A DNA stretch of 64,000 nucleotides from Pseudomonas pharyngis (GCF_021602345.1 NZ_BQID01000005.1:62001-126000), one strand, 5' to 3'. Positions 32,012 to 42,813 are shown, counted from the stretch's first letter. Notes: generated by a model from the letters alone, not told the origin. Program-made: numbers and translations.

Positions 32012-32925
32012 ACGGGTTTGAATGCCTGTACGTCGGAGGTGGTAGGAATGGAGGGCTGGGCACCTGCCCGGGTGACCGACAGGGCTGCAGCGACTTGCCC
32101 GAAACGAATGGCCTCGTCCTCGGTTTTGCCGGCCGCCAGCGCAGCCGCAAATCCGCCGACAAAGGTGTCCCCGGCGGCGGTGGTATCGACAGCCTTCACT
32201 TTGGGGGCAGAAAAATACTGGTAACCCGTGCTGTTGGCGAACAATGAGCCTTGAGCACCAAGCGTGATGATGACCTTGCCGGCGCCCAGTGACATCAGGT
32301 GCGCTGCTGCTTTTTCAGCGGTCTCCAATGAGTCCACCGGCAAACCACTGAGCGCGGCGGCCTCGCTCTCGTTGGGAATAAGGTAATCGATTGCAGCAAA
32401 CCAGTCCGCTGGCAGCGGGCGACTGGCCGGCGCCGGGTTAAGGATGACCGTCTTGCCCAGTTCACGTCCGCGCTTCAGCGCGTGGCCTACCGTGGCATCG
32501 GGGATTTCCAGCTGGCAAATGATCACGTCGGCAGCCTGCAGCACGGCGTCAAACCGGTCGATAACCGCCGGGGTCATCGAGCCATTGGCACCGGCCACGA
32601 TGACAATCGCGTTTTGACTGTTGTCATCGACCACGATCAGCGCCACACCACTGGAATCCTCGACCACGCTGACCGCCTGACAATCGATCTGCTCGGCCAG
32701 CAACGCGTCGCGCAATTGCACACCATAGTCATCGTTGCCGACACAGCCGACCATCGACACCTGTGCACCCAGTCGCGCGGCAGCTACGGCCTGATTGGCG
32801 CCCTTGCCACCGGACACGGTAGCGAAGGAATGACCGATCAGCGTCTCACCGCCCCGGGGCAAGCGCGGCGCCCGGGTGACCAGGTCCATGTTCAGGCTGC
32901 CTATTACCACTACATTTGCGGACAT
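32008..32925 (-). CDS. rbsK: Ribokinase
   Basis: This 305-residue PfkB-family kinase has [36 protein letters not shown] (residues about 39-54), the second PfkB signature with catalytic Asp in [17 protein letters not shown] (about 250), and [12 protein letters not shown]. It phosphorylates D-ribose to ribose-5-phosphate. It is coupled to rbsD and lies 23 bases downstream of rbsR. Confidence 0.97.
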
Positions 32926-32948
32926 ACATCACTACTCTTCAATTCGTT

Positions 32949-33968
32949 TCAGCGGTATTCGGTGAACACGCCGGACAGCGGTGCAGTCGATTCGCGCAGG
33001 ACAATACTCGGGGTCACGATCCGCTGATCCGTCGCCAGACCCGGGGTGGCAATTCTTCGCAACAAAACTTCCGCGGCCATCTCGCCCAGTTGCAGGATCG
33101 ACTGGCCCACAGTCGTCAGCGCGGGATACACGTAACGGCTCATCTGGATATCGTCGAAACCGATCACCGACAGTTCGGCAGGCACGCGCACGTTGCGCTC
33201 GGCCGCGGCTCGCAGCACACCAATGCCGATCATGTCGTTACCGGCAAAGATCGCGCTCGGCGGCTTGCGCTCAAGGAGGACTGAAGCCGCGTTATAACCG
33301 CCAGTGCTGGTGAAGTCGCTTTCCAGCATGCGCGACGGGGACACCTCAACACCGGCCTCTTTCAGCGCGCGACAAAAACCGGCCTGACGCATTTGCGCAA
33401 CACTGGTACTGGCCGGACCACCGATCGTGGCGATATCGCGATGACCGAGCTCAAGCAGATGCCGCGTCGCAAGGTACGCGCCATATTCGTGATCGATGCG
33501 CACCAGGTCGGCGTCCACGCCTTCGAGTCCACGGTCGACGATCACCATCGGCGTCTTCACGCCAGCCAGTCCTTGTGCCAGACCGCTGTCGCCACCCGCA
33601 GACGCGACGATCAAGCCGTCGATGCGCTTTTCGAGCAGCACTCGCAGGTAGCTGCGCTGCTTGTCCGGGTTGTCGTCGGAGTTGCAGAGAATTACGCAGT
33701 AACCGTTACGCTCGCAGTAATCCTCGATCCCTCGCGCCAGTTCGGCGAAGTACGGGTTGAGGCTATTGGGCACCAGCAAACCGATGGTGGCGGTGGTTTT
33801 CGCTTTCAGTGATCGGGCCACGGCGCTCGGCACATAGTCGAGACTCTTGATCGCCGCCTCGACCTTGAGTCGCACCTCTTCGCTCACCGGTCGGGTCTTG
33901 TTTACTACGTGGGACACGGTCGTGTAGGAAATTCCTGCAAGTGCCGCCACATCCTTGATCGTTGCCAT
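32949..33968 (-). CDS. rbsR: Ribose operon repressor, LacI family
   Basis: This 339-residue LacI-family protein has the N-terminal HTH (ATIKDVAALAGISYTTVSHV, residues 2-21), the hinge helix SAVARSLKAK near 53-62, and a periplasmic-binding-protein fold for the effector (probably ribose). It lies inside the operon it most likely controls. A CGCAAACGTTTGCG palindrome upstream of rbsB is its likely operator. Confidence 0.95.
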   Translation of the reverse strand: MATIKDVAALAGISYTTVSHVVNKTRPVSEEVRLKVEAAIKSLDYVPSAVARSLKAKTTATIGLLVPNSLNPYFAELARGIEDYCERNGYCVILCNSDDNPDKQRSYLRVLLEKRIDGLIVASAGGDSGLAQGLAGVKTPMVIVDRGLEGVDADLVRIDHEYGAYLATRHLLELGHRDIATIGGPASTSVAQMRQAGFCRALKEAGVEVSPSRMLESDFTSTGGYNAASVLLERKPPSAIFAGNDMIGIGVLRAAAERNVRVPAELSVIGFDDIQMSRYVYPALTTVGQSILQLGEMAAEVLLRRIATPGLATDQRIVTPSIVLRESTAPLSGVFTEYR

Positions 33969-33971
33969 TTA

Positions 33972-34949
33972 TCAGCCCCGTCGACTTGCGCGTTGACTGC
34001 GATAGGTGTCAAGCACCACGGCGATCACGATCACCGCACCGGTGATGATGCGCTTGGTCGGTTCGGTCGCGCCAATCTGCGCCAGGCCGGCCGCCAGCAC
34101 GGAGATGATCAACACGCCGAAAAAGGTACTGATCACCGAACCACGCCCACCCATCAGGCTGGTACCGCCGATCACCACCGCAGCGATGACTTGCAGCTCA
34201 AGGCCAGAACCGGCGTTCGGGTCGGCCGCTTCCAGCCGGGAAATCTGGAACAGCGCCGCAATACCGGCGAGCAGGCCCATCAGACTGAACACCAGGATCT
34301 TGTAGGGTTTTGGATTGATCCCCGCCAGACGCACCGCTTCCTCGTTGGTGCCAATGCCGATCAGATAGCGACCGAACACGGTACGGGTCAGAACGGCCTG
34401 GGCAACGAAAATGACCAGCAAGGCAATGATGAACGAGGGTGAAATGCCAAAGGCGATCGGGTTCGACAGCCACGCAAAGGAGTCACCGATGTAAGCCGTG
34501 CGCGAACCGGTCATCTGATAGGCCAGGCCGCGGGCCATCTCGAGCACACCGAGCGACACGATAAATGACGGAATTCGCCACGCCACGGTAATCGAGCCGG
34601 TAACCGTGCCGGCCAACGCCGCGACAGCCATACCCAACAAGGCAGCCGGCAACACGCTCCAGCCCCAGCCAAGAATCGCCACGCTGACAGTGGAGGCCGC
34701 GAGTGCCAGTACCGAGCCTACCGACAGGTCGATCCCGCCGATGATCAGCACGAACGTCATGCCCACCGCCAGAACCATCAGGTCGGGAATCTGGTTGGCC
34801 AGGGTGCTGAAGGTGTTGTACGAAAGGAAATGGCTGCTCATGACCGAGAACAGCGCAATCATTGCCAACAACGCGCCGGCCAGGCCCAGGTAAGTGCCGA
34901 GGCCGTAGAAATTGCCACTGGATTTGCCGGCGGAAGATGCAGTTTTCAT
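33972..34949 (-). CDS. rbsC: Ribose ABC transporter permease
   Basis: This 325-residue inner-membrane permease has about eight to ten hydrophobic spans. Motifs include PDLMVLAVGMTFVLIIGGID, LSVGSVLALA and the conserved cytoplasmic loop near AVRLAGINPKPYKILVFSLM. GGTSLMGGRGSVISTFFGVL is a family signature. It forms the channel with RbsA and overlaps rbsA by four bases. Confidence 0.96.
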   Translation of the reverse strand: MKTASSAGKSSGNFYGLGTYLGLAGALLAMIALFSVMSSHFLSYNTFSTLANQIPDLMVLAVGMTFVLIIGGIDLSVGSVLALAASTVSVAILGWGWSVLPAALLGMAVAALAGTVTGSITVAWRIPSFIVSLGVLEMARGLAYQMTGSRTAYIGDSFAWLSNPIAFGISPSFIIALLVIFVAQAVLTRTVFGRYLIGIGTNEEAVRLAGINPKPYKILVFSLMGLLAGIAALFQISRLEAADPNAGSGLELQVIAAVVIGGTSLMGGRGSVISTFFGVLIISVLAAGLAQIGATEPTKRIITGAVIVIAVVLDTYRSQRASRRG

Positions 34950-36499
34950 GGGAGATCCCTAGGCGCTGCTTCGTTGAGCAACGCATCACGTTTCTGGTAG
35001 CCGGCGAATGCGGCGGCAAGCAAGTCATCCTGGGTCCAGCTGTCGCGCTCGAAGGTGTCGATCAGACGCCCTGCCGACAACACACCGATGCGGTCGCAGA
35101 TCAGCATCAGCTCACGCAAGTCGCTGGATACCACCACCAGCGCTTTGCCCTGACGGGTCAGTTCGCCGAGCAAGGCATAGATATCGAACTTGGCGCCGAC
35201 ATCGATACCGCGAGTCGGCTCGTCGAACAGCAGCACCGAACAGTCGCGCTCGAGCCAGCGACCGATCACCACCTTTTGCTGGTTACCGCCGGACAGCTCG
35301 GACACCAGTTGCGTCGGGCTGGAACTGCGGATGCGCATGGCGTCGATCTGCCGCTGCGCGAGCTTCGTTTCATCGCCGTTGTTGACGAACCCGCCGCTGG
35401 AAATTTCCGGCATGTTGCCCAAGGCAATGTTGGCGCTGATCGATTGGCTCAGCAGCAGGCCTTCGCCCTTGCGATCCTCGGTGATCAGGGCGATGCCGTT
35501 GCGCACCGCATCCACAGGCGAACGAATGCTCACCGTTTTTGCCGGCGAACCGAGCGCCACCGTGCCGCTGTCCGGGACGTCGGCGCCGAAGATCAACCGC
35601 AAAAGTTCGGTGCGCCCAGCCCCGATCAGCCCCGAAATGCCAAAAATCTCACCGGCGCGAACCTCAAAGGAAACGTCGCGAACCTTGTCGGAGCGGGTCA
35701 GGCCTTTGACCGTCAGGGCCGGCGGGCCGATATTGCGAGCCCCAAGATCGATATGCTCGCCCAGCTCGCGACCAACCATCAGGGTAACCAGTTGCTCACT
35801 GTTGTAATTGACCATCGGCTCGACGCAAACCAGGTTGCCGTCACGCAACACAGCAATGCGCTGAGCGACCCTGGCCAGTTCTTCGAGGCGGTGGGAGATG
35901 TAGATGATCGAGACGCCGCGCGCCTGCAACCGGCTGATCTGCTCGAACAGCATCTCGACTTCGCGCGCGGTCAGCATCGCGGTCGGTTCATCAAGGATCA
36001 GCACGTGGCAATCGCCGATCAGGTTACGGGCGATCTCGACCATTTGCTGGTGACCGATACCCAGCTCGCCGACCAGTGTGTCCGGGTCGATGGCGTCGAG
36101 GCCGACTTGAGCCATGGCTTCGAGGGCGGCCTTGCGCAGCTGCTTGCGGCTGATCCAGCCACCGTTGCTCGGCAGGTTGTCGAGGAACAGGTTTTCCGCC
36201 ACCGAAAGGGTCGGCAGCAGATTGAGCTCTTGCATGACCATGCGCACACCCAGTTCTTCAGCCTGCGTGCGACTGCCAGGGCGATAATCCTTGCCCTGGA
36301 ACTGCATCTGGCCGGTGGTAGGGGTGACCAGGCCACCGATGATCTTCGACAGGGTGCTTTTACCTGCACCGTTCTCACCGGTCAGTGCCAGCACTTCACC
36401 GCGCATCAACGTCAGATCGATGCCGGTCAGTACCGGTTGCGCATAGGTCTTGCCGATACCGCTGACCGAGAGGACAGCGATCGGAGCGGAAACTGACAT
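34946..36499 (-). CDS. rbsA: Ribose ABC transporter ATP-binding protein (double ATPase)
   Basis: This 517-residue protein has two nucleotide-binding domains. The first has Walker A GENGAGKST (about residue 43) and Walker B VLILDEPTAM. The second has the degenerate Walker A GLIGAGRTELLR typical of sugar double ATPases, the signature LSGGNQQKV and Walker B VLLFDEPTRGID. The start at 36499 (MSVSAPIAVLS) is preferred over upstream in-frame starts. It energises import by RbsC/RbsB. Confidence 0.96.
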   Translation of the reverse strand: MSVSAPIAVLSVSGIGKTYAQPVLTGIDLTLMRGEVLALTGENGAGKSTLSKIIGGLVTPTTGQMQFQGKDYRPGSRTQAEELGVRMVMQELNLLPTLSVAENLFLDNLPSNGGWISRKQLRKAALEAMAQVGLDAIDPDTLVGELGIGHQQMVEIARNLIGDCHVLILDEPTAMLTAREVEMLFEQISRLQARGVSIIYISHRLEELARVAQRIAVLRDGNLVCVEPMVNYNSEQLVTLMVGRELGEHIDLGARNIGPPALTVKGLTRSDKVRDVSFEVRAGEIFGISGLIGAGRTELLRLIFGADVPDSGTVALGSPAKTVSIRSPVDAVRNGIALITEDRKGEGLLLSQSISANIALGNMPEISSGGFVNNGDETKLAQRQIDAMRIRSSSPTQLVSELSGGNQQKVVIGRWLERDCSVLLFDEPTRGIDVGAKFDIYALLGELTRQGKALVVVSSDLRELMLICDRIGVLSAGRLIDTFERDSWTQDDLLAAAFAGYQKRDALLNEAAPRDLP

Positions 36500-36558
36500 A
36501 AAAATCTCCATGCGCTCGCCCGGACGGACGAGCGAGCGCCATTGTGTCGCCAAAGGAC

Positions 36559-37515
36559 TTACTTGGTGACCAGCTCGACAGGCGTTTCGATCACGCCATT
36601 TGCACCACTGTCGACTTTCTCGCCCTTGATGATTTTCAGCGCGGTCTCGATACCGAACACCGCTTGCTTCGCGGCGTACTGGTCGGCCGTCGCCAGAACG
36701 CGACCGTCCTTCAGCATGGGCTTGATGGCATTGATATTGTCGTAACCGACAACCTGCACCTGACCGGCCTTGCCGGCAGCGCGCACGGCGGAAACGGCGC
36801 CCACGGCCATGCTGTCGTTGCCGGCCAGCAGCGCCTTGACGTCCGGGTACTCGCTGAGAATCGAAGCGGCCACCTTATTGCCCTTGTCGATTTCCCAATC
36901 GCCGGATTGCAAGGAAACAACCTTGATCTGCGCAGCCTCCATCGCATCCTTGAAGCCAGCGGTACGCTGCTGGGCGTTGGTCGTCGTGGAGACGCCTTCA
37001 ATGATGCCCACTTCATCACCGGCCTTCAGTTGCTTGGCCAGGTACTCACCCACCAGACGCGCACCTTTGCGGTTGTCCGGGCCTACGAACGGAACGCTGA
37101 TGTTCTTGCTTTTGATCACAGCCGGATCGAGCTGGTTATCGATGTTGATCACGGTGATACCGGCATCGACGGCCTTCTTGATCACCGGCACCATCGCCTT
37201 GGAATCAGACGGTGCGATAACCAGCGCGTTGACCTTCGCCAGAATCATCTGCTCGACGATGCGCGTCTGCCCCGCCGTATCGGTTTCGTCCTTGATGCCG
37301 TTGGAGATCAGGTCGAAATCGGCGGAATGTTCTTTCTGGTAGGCCTTGGCGCCGTCTTCCATGGTCAGGAAGAATTCGTTGGCCAGAGATTTCATGACCA
37401 GAGCGACTTTGGGTTTTTCAGGGGACTCGGCGAAAGCCGAAGAGACAGGCAGTGCGGCGGATGCGGCAGCCAGCATGGCGACAGCAAGAAGACGTCCAGC
37501 GAATGGCAGCTTCAT
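36559..37515 (-). CDS. rbsB: Ribose-binding periplasmic protein
   Basis: This 318-residue protein has a signal peptide (MKLPFAGRLLAVAMLAAASA, cleavage near residue 28). It is a type I periplasmic-binding fold: PKVALVMKSLANEFFLTMED, ALVIAPSDSKAMVPVIKKAV, VINIDNQLD, VPFVGPDNRKGARLVGEYLA, GIIEGVSTTTNAQQRTAGF. As the first gene of rbsBACRKD it delivers ribose (or a related sugar) to RbsC. Substrate is inferred from the operon. Confidence 0.95.
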   Translation of the reverse strand: MKLPFAGRLLAVAMLAAASAALPVSSAFAESPEKPKVALVMKSLANEFFLTMEDGAKAYQKEHSADFDLISNGIKDETDTAGQTRIVEQMILAKVNALVIAPSDSKAMVPVIKKAVDAGITVINIDNQLDPAVIKSKNISVPFVGPDNRKGARLVGEYLAKQLKAGDEVGIIEGVSTTTNAQQRTAGFKDAMEAAQIKVVSLQSGDWEIDKGNKVAASILSEYPDVKALLAGNDSMAVGAVSAVRAAGKAGQVQVVGYDNINAIKPMLKDGRVLATADQYAAKQAVFGIETALKIIKGEKVDSGANGVIETPVELVTK

Positions 37516-37609
37516 GGGTTCACTCCGATCTTATGATTATTGTGAGCAACGCTTGCGCTGGCGTAAGCTCGCAGCACGCCACGACGAAATCAATTCACCG
37601 CGAAGACCG

Positions 37610-37623
37610 CGCAAACGTTTGCG
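37610..37623. promoter_or_regulatory. Likely RbsR operator upstream of rbsB
   Basis: CGCAAACGTTTGCG is a perfect 14-bp palindrome with the central CG of LacI-family operators. It lies about 95 bp upstream of the rbsB start, in the promoter region of the rbs operon. Confidence 0.75.
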
Positions 37624-37714
37624 TAGACCGAACTATGCGAATCCTGCCGACATTTGTCAACGACTGAAAATCTGCATTTTTTGTAGGGCAAATCACCGTC
37701 ACCACCCCCTTCTC

Positions 37715-38164
37715 CTAGGCGGTCGTGTTGATCACACCGCCGCTGCCGGACCCCTTGGCCATCTCACGAACCAGATTGCCGGCCACTTCCATGAGTGCAG
37801 CGTTGGTGTCTGCAATCTGCCCCTGGATCGACATGACGACTGTCGTCTTGGCTTCTTCGGTCGGATAGCTGGCCGCCTGCGCCGCGGCCAATTGCTGTTG
37901 CTGCTCCTGCAATTGCTGCTGTAACTCCTTCATGCGCTTGAGCAGTATCTTGATCGTGATGCTTTGATTGCCACCGCTTTCGGCCGGCGCCTCCTCCTGC
38001 ACTGGGCCGCCACCGGTTCTGACTTGCTTCGTATCGCCAGCGTCTTTGCCCAGCGCTTCGGCCGCCGCTTGCTCGTTGGCCTCGCTCAGGGCATTGATCG
38101 TAGCGGCTGTTTTTCCGCCGATGGTAACCGCGCCGGGGTTTGGCAAACCGATAGTCAATGACAT
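37715..38164 (-). CDS. FlxA-like family protein
   Basis: This 149-residue protein has a low-complexity N-terminus. A glutamine-rich coiled coil of the FlxA-like type follows (residues about 67-118: SITIKILLKRMKELQQQLQE), then AAQAASYPTEEAKTTVVMSI and a helical end. E. coli FlxA is flagellar-regulon controlled, but the family is broad and no flagellar genes are near. Function unknown. Confidence 0.78.
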   Translation of the reverse strand: MSLTIGLPNPGAVTIGGKTAATINALSEANEQAAAEALGKDAGDTKQVRTGGGPVQEEAPAESGGNQSITIKILLKRMKELQQQLQEQQQQLAAAQAASYPTEEAKTTVVMSIQGQIADTNAALMEVAGNLVREMAKGSGSGGVINTTA

Positions 38165-39602
<1,438 letters not shown>

Positions 39603-39611
39603 TCTGCCTTC

Positions 39612-39634
39612 GCCCGATCCATTCCTGATCGGGC
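39612..39634 (+). terminator. Hairpin after ansB
   Basis: GCCCGATC pairs with GATCGGGC around a seven-base loop ten bases after the ansB stop. The T-run is weak (ACTGGTTTC), so termination may be inefficient. Confidence 0.5.
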
Positions 39635-39759
39635 ACTGGTTTCACCTTTCGTCAACCTGACGGAGGGTGAAGCTCCCGCCTCCGCCAAAGAAAAATTACA
39701 CCTGCGCGACACCAAAACCGGAAAACCGCTGTCAGAGGATTTTCTTGAATTTTAAGCAG

Positions 39760-39800
39760 TTGCGAAAATGCCTACAGTTAAATACTGTATGCACGTACAG
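39760..39800 (+). promoter_or_regulatory. LexA-box-overlapped promoter of DUF1654-endA
   Basis: TTGCGA (39760-39765) and TACTGT (39783-39788) with a 17-bp spacer form a promoter. CTGTATGCACGTACAG (39785-39800) fits the LexA box CTGT-N8-ACAG and covers the -10 and start site. Confidence 0.75.
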
Positions 39801-39818
39801 CTTAATAAGGATAACCTC

Positions 39819-40058
39819 GTGGCCACTTCCCCTGATGCTCCTGACGCTTACGAACGCGTGGGCATGCGCGTTCAAAAAATCATCAACTCCCCCACCGCAC
39901 AAAAAGCCAAAGCCGCGCTGATCTTCCGACTTCCAGACGAGCCGGTGGATGACTGGGAGCGCTTGCTGGAAGAGATCGACGAGAACGACAACGTCACCCT
40001 CGCCTACCGCGACGATGGCGGCGTACAGATTTTCTGGGTTGTGCCGAAGGAAGATTGA
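39819..40058 (+). CDS. DUF1654 protein, SOS-box controlled
   Basis: This 79-residue protein starts with GTG (AAGGA upstream). It contains DAYERVGMRVQKIINSPTAQ, LIFRLPDEPVDDWERLLEEI and VTLAYRDDGGVQIFWVVPKE, the DUF1654 pattern found mainly in Pseudomonas. The gene lies 19 bases from a LexA box and directly precedes endA, suggesting DNA-damage induction of the pair. Biochemical role unknown. Confidence 0.85.
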   Translation: MATSPDAPDAYERVGMRVQKIINSPTAQKAKAALIFRLPDEPVDDWERLLEEIDENDNVTLAYRDDGGVQIFWVVPKED

Positions 40059-40062
40059 TTCA

Positions 40063-40752
40063 ATGATTCTGCGTTTTGCTGCTGTGCTGCTGCTGTTCAT
40101 ATCCATTGGCGCGCAAGCCGGTGCGCCGCGTACGTTCACCGAGGCCAAGAAGGTCGCCTGGAAACTGTACGCCCCACAATCCACCGAGTTTTATTGCGGG
40201 TGCAAATACACTGGCAACAAGGTCGATCTGGCCGCCTGCGGCTATGTCCCACGCAAGAACGCCAAACGTGCATCCCGCATCGAATGGGAGCACATCGTTC
40301 CCGCGTGGCAGTTCGGCCATCAACGTCAATGCTGGCAGGAAGGCGGTCGCAAGAATTGCACCCGCTATGACCCAAGCTATCAGAAAGCCGAAGCCGACCT
40401 GCACAACCTGGTGCCGAGCATCGGCGAGGTGAATGGCGACCGCAGCAATTTCAGCTACGGTTGGTTGCCGGTCGAAAAGGGTCAGTACGGCTCATGCCTG
40501 ACTCAGGTCGACTTCAAGGCGAAGAAGGTCATGCCCCGCCCTTCGATTCGCGGCATGATCGCCCGCACCTACTTTTACATGAGCAAACAATACGGCTTGC
40601 GCTTGTCGAAGCAGGATCGGCAACTGTACGAAGCCTGGGACAAGACTTACCCGGTGCAAGACTGGGAGCGTCAGCGTAATCAGAGCGTGGCGTGCGTGAT
40701 GGGACGCGGCAATGAATTTGTCGGCCCGGTGAACCTGAAAGCCTGCGGTTGA
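40063..40752 (+). CDS. endA: Endonuclease I (periplasmic DNase, EndA/Dns family)
   Basis: This 229-residue protein has a signal peptide (MILRFAAVLLLFISIGAQAG). Its endonuclease I motifs are ESTEFYCGCKY-like STEFYCGCKY, RIEWEHIVPAWQFG with the catalytic His near residue 86, AEADLHNLVPSIGEVNGDRS and a Cys-rich end. Cysteine pairs indicate a secreted, disulfide-bonded Mg-dependent DNase. It starts four bases after the DUF1654 gene and probably shares its LexA-controlled promoter. Confidence 0.95.
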   Translation: MILRFAAVLLLFISIGAQAGAPRTFTEAKKVAWKLYAPQSTEFYCGCKYTGNKVDLAACGYVPRKNAKRASRIEWEHIVPAWQFGHQRQCWQEGGRKNCTRYDPSYQKAEADLHNLVPSIGEVNGDRSNFSYGWLPVEKGQYGSCLTQVDFKAKKVMPRPSIRGMIARTYFYMSKQYGLRLSKQDRQLYEAWDKTYPVQDWERQRNQSVACVMGRGNEFVGPVNLKACG

Positions 40753-40766
40753 TATCCTGATCAAAA

Positions 40767-40803
40767 GAAAAGGCCTTGAGCGACAAACTCAAGGCCTTTT
40801 TTG
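40767..40803. terminator. Bidirectional terminator after endA
   Basis: AAAGGCCTTGAG pairs with CTCAAGGCCTTT, flanked by A and T runs. It serves endA (plus) and the siderophore-interacting protein gene (minus). Confidence 0.9.
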
Positions 40804-40806
40804 TGC

Positions 40807-41709
40807 TCAACCGCCGGACTTGTTGTAACGCCAGTAGCCCATCAGATTGAGTGATTCGCGAGGGATGCCACGCTCCTTGATCAGGTATTTGCGCAGACTC
40901 ATGACCGCTGCTGATTCTCCGGCGATCCAGCCATAGAATCCCTCGCTGGCCGTTTCGGCGACCTCCCAAAGAATCTCTTCTTCGATGTCGACATCCGCCA
41001 GCTCGACCGCCTGCCCAACCGGCGATGCATCAACAGGCAACGTCGCCTGCCGCACGGCTTCCACCATCAACGTACCGGCAGCTGCCTGATCGCGAATCAG
41101 CCATTGCACCGAAAGCCCGGGCCAGTCAGGAACCGCCAACATGTCTTCACGACTGTCGACCTCAAAAAACGCCTGGGTCTGCGGCGGTTCAGCCAGTGTC
41201 GCCAGTTCTTCCAGAATCCCCATGGCGGCCGGCAACGCTGTGGAATCGGCGACCAGCAGAAGTTGCTTGAGCGTTTGCGGAGGTTTCCATTCAAATCCCC
41301 CCGCCTCTTGTGCCATGAATCGGCTGTCGGGGGCGAGAATCTGCATCGACTCGCCAGGCTGTGCTCGCAAGGCCCAACGGGAGGCAGGACCGGTCTCGCC
41401 GTGCAGTACGAAATCGATATCCACTTCGCCTGCTTCGGCACGCAAGTGGCGGATGGTGTAGGTGCGCATCGCCGGGCGACGATCAACCAGCATCGAGCGG
41501 AAACGGGCGTACCACCCCTCCCCCTGAGAAAGCCTGGCGGGTGAGCCATCTGCTGCAGGGAAAAACAGCTTCACTCGCTGATCCGGCGCCCACGCAGCCA
41601 TCTCGGTGACCGCCGAGCTTGCGAGGGTGATCCGCATCAAATGCGGGCTCAGTTGATGCTTGTGACGCAAAACAACGTCGAACAACTTGTAAGGATTGGC
41701 GGAGGCCAT
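40807..41709 (-). CDS. Siderophore-interacting flavoprotein (ferric reductase-like)
   Basis: This 300-residue protein has the SIP FAD-binding domain near residues 15-130 (RRPAMRTYTIRHLRAEAGEV, flavin contact RxYTxR; then LHGETGPASRWAL). The NAD(P)-binding SIP domain follows (LLLVADSTALPAAMGILEEL, EVDSREDMLAVP) with C-terminal GFYGWIAGESAAVMSLRKYL and GYWRYNKSG. Family members such as ViuB reduce ferric siderophores in the cytoplasm. No iron-uptake genes or Fur box are adjacent that I could see. Confidence 0.92.
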   Translation of the reverse strand: MASANPYKLFDVVLRHKHQLSPHLMRITLASSAVTEMAAWAPDQRVKLFFPAADGSPARLSQGEGWYARFRSMLVDRRPAMRTYTIRHLRAEAGEVDIDFVLHGETGPASRWALRAQPGESMQILAPDSRFMAQEAGGFEWKPPQTLKQLLLVADSTALPAAMGILEELATLAEPPQTQAFFEVDSREDMLAVPDWPGLSVQWLIRDQAAAGTLMVEAVRQATLPVDASPVGQAVELADVDIEEEILWEVAETASEGFYGWIAGESAAVMSLRKYLIKERGIPRESLNLMGYWRYNKSGG

Positions 41710-41796
41710 GCGGAGCTCCTTCTGGGTATCTTCAGTGATTGCTTTAAAAACGAATCACGGGGGACACCCTTTAGTCAGCTCCGCCGAATGGATCGC

Positions 41797-42162
41797 TTAT
41801 TGAGCGACCGTGCGCTCGATCACCAGTGTTTCGATGTTCTGCTTCTTCGCCTTGATCAGCGCGGCGTTCACATCCGCCTGCCGTGCCTCGGCGTCAGCCT
41901 TCGAATTGAAAGGGCCAAGCAGGATCCGGGTCTTGCCGCTGGCGTCCTTGATGACGCTGGCCACAAAGGCATGCTCGATCAGCCAGCCGCTGAGGTCGCT
42001 TACGGCTTGGGGAGTTTCACCGCGCACTTCCAGATCCCACTGCGACCCCACCGCAACAGGCGCCGCTACCACCGCCGGTTTCGCTTTTTGCGCATCCACA
42101 CTCTTGCCTTCGCCACATCCTGCCAATGCCAGTGCCGCGACTACCCAGACCAATTTGCGCAC
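41797..42162 (-). CDS. SPOR domain lipoprotein
   Basis: This 121-residue protein has a lipoprotein signal (MRKLVWVVAALALAGCGEGK; Cys16). A C-terminal SPOR-like domain follows (residues about 45-115: WDLEVRGETPQAVSDLSGWL ... RILLGPFNSKADAEARQADV). SPOR domains bind denuded peptidoglycan at the septum. It is transcribed away from csrA. Division-related role is inference. Confidence 0.82.
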   Translation of the reverse strand: MRKLVWVVAALALAGCGEGKSVDAQKAKPAVVAAPVAVGSQWDLEVRGETPQAVSDLSGWLIEHAFVASVIKDASGKTRILLGPFNSKADAEARQADVNAALIKAKKQNIETLVIERTVAQ

Positions 42163-42412
42163 AACGCTTCCCTCTGATTTTTCAAAGCGGCGATCTTAAC
42201 ATTCGAGAATACTTTCGGAGCCCCGCAAAATGGGCACAAAAGGACGAGATTGATGCTGACAGCCCCTGTATAGTTACGCGCTGGGAATTAATGCCGCTGC
42301 TGCGCGTCAGAAAGAGGCACCCAGACTTTAAGACTTCGCACTAATCTATACGTACCACCGACCTCTGCACTGTCTGAATCAGGTGCCCTACAAAGCAATC
42401 AAGGAGAAGACC

Positions 42413-42607
42413 ATGCTGATACTCACCCGCAAAGTCGGTGAAAGCATAAACATTGGTGATGACATCACGATCACCATTCTCGGCGTCAGCGGCCAGCAAG
42501 TTCGAATCGGCATCAATGCTCCGAAGAACGTTGCAGTGCACCGGGAAGAAATCTACCAGCGCATCCAGGCTGGCCTGACCGCTCCGGACAAGCCACAAAC
42601 GCCCTGA
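42413..42607 (+). CDS. csrA: Carbon storage regulator CsrA/RsmA
   Basis: This 64-residue protein ([20 protein letters not shown]) contains [20 protein letters not shown] with Leu4 and Arg44-type RNA contacts. CsrA/RsmA binds ANGGA motifs in mRNAs and is antagonised by Rsm sRNAs. AAGGAGAAGACC precedes the ATG. Pseudomonads carry several paralogues (RsmA, RsmE, RsmI); this one resembles RsmA in length and end, but which paralogue cannot be fixed here. Confidence 0.96.
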   Translation: MLILTRKVGESINIGDDITITILGVSGQQVRIGINAPKNVAVHREEIYQRIQAGLTAPDKPQTP

Positions 42608-42813
42608 GCCCTACCGCAGTCAGTAGCCAGTTCGTTTGCCTGCGCGCAATGACTGGCTAAAGATTCAAGCGCCGTATTGCCATTCCCCCACCTCCCTGGT
42701 GACGGCGCGTGCCACGCCCCTTCCCGCCTCACCCTTCTCGCGACCGATACTAACTGTCATTCAAAGGGTTGGCTGTCGGATATTTCCGAATAGCGAATGG
42801 GAATCGCGCCGGC

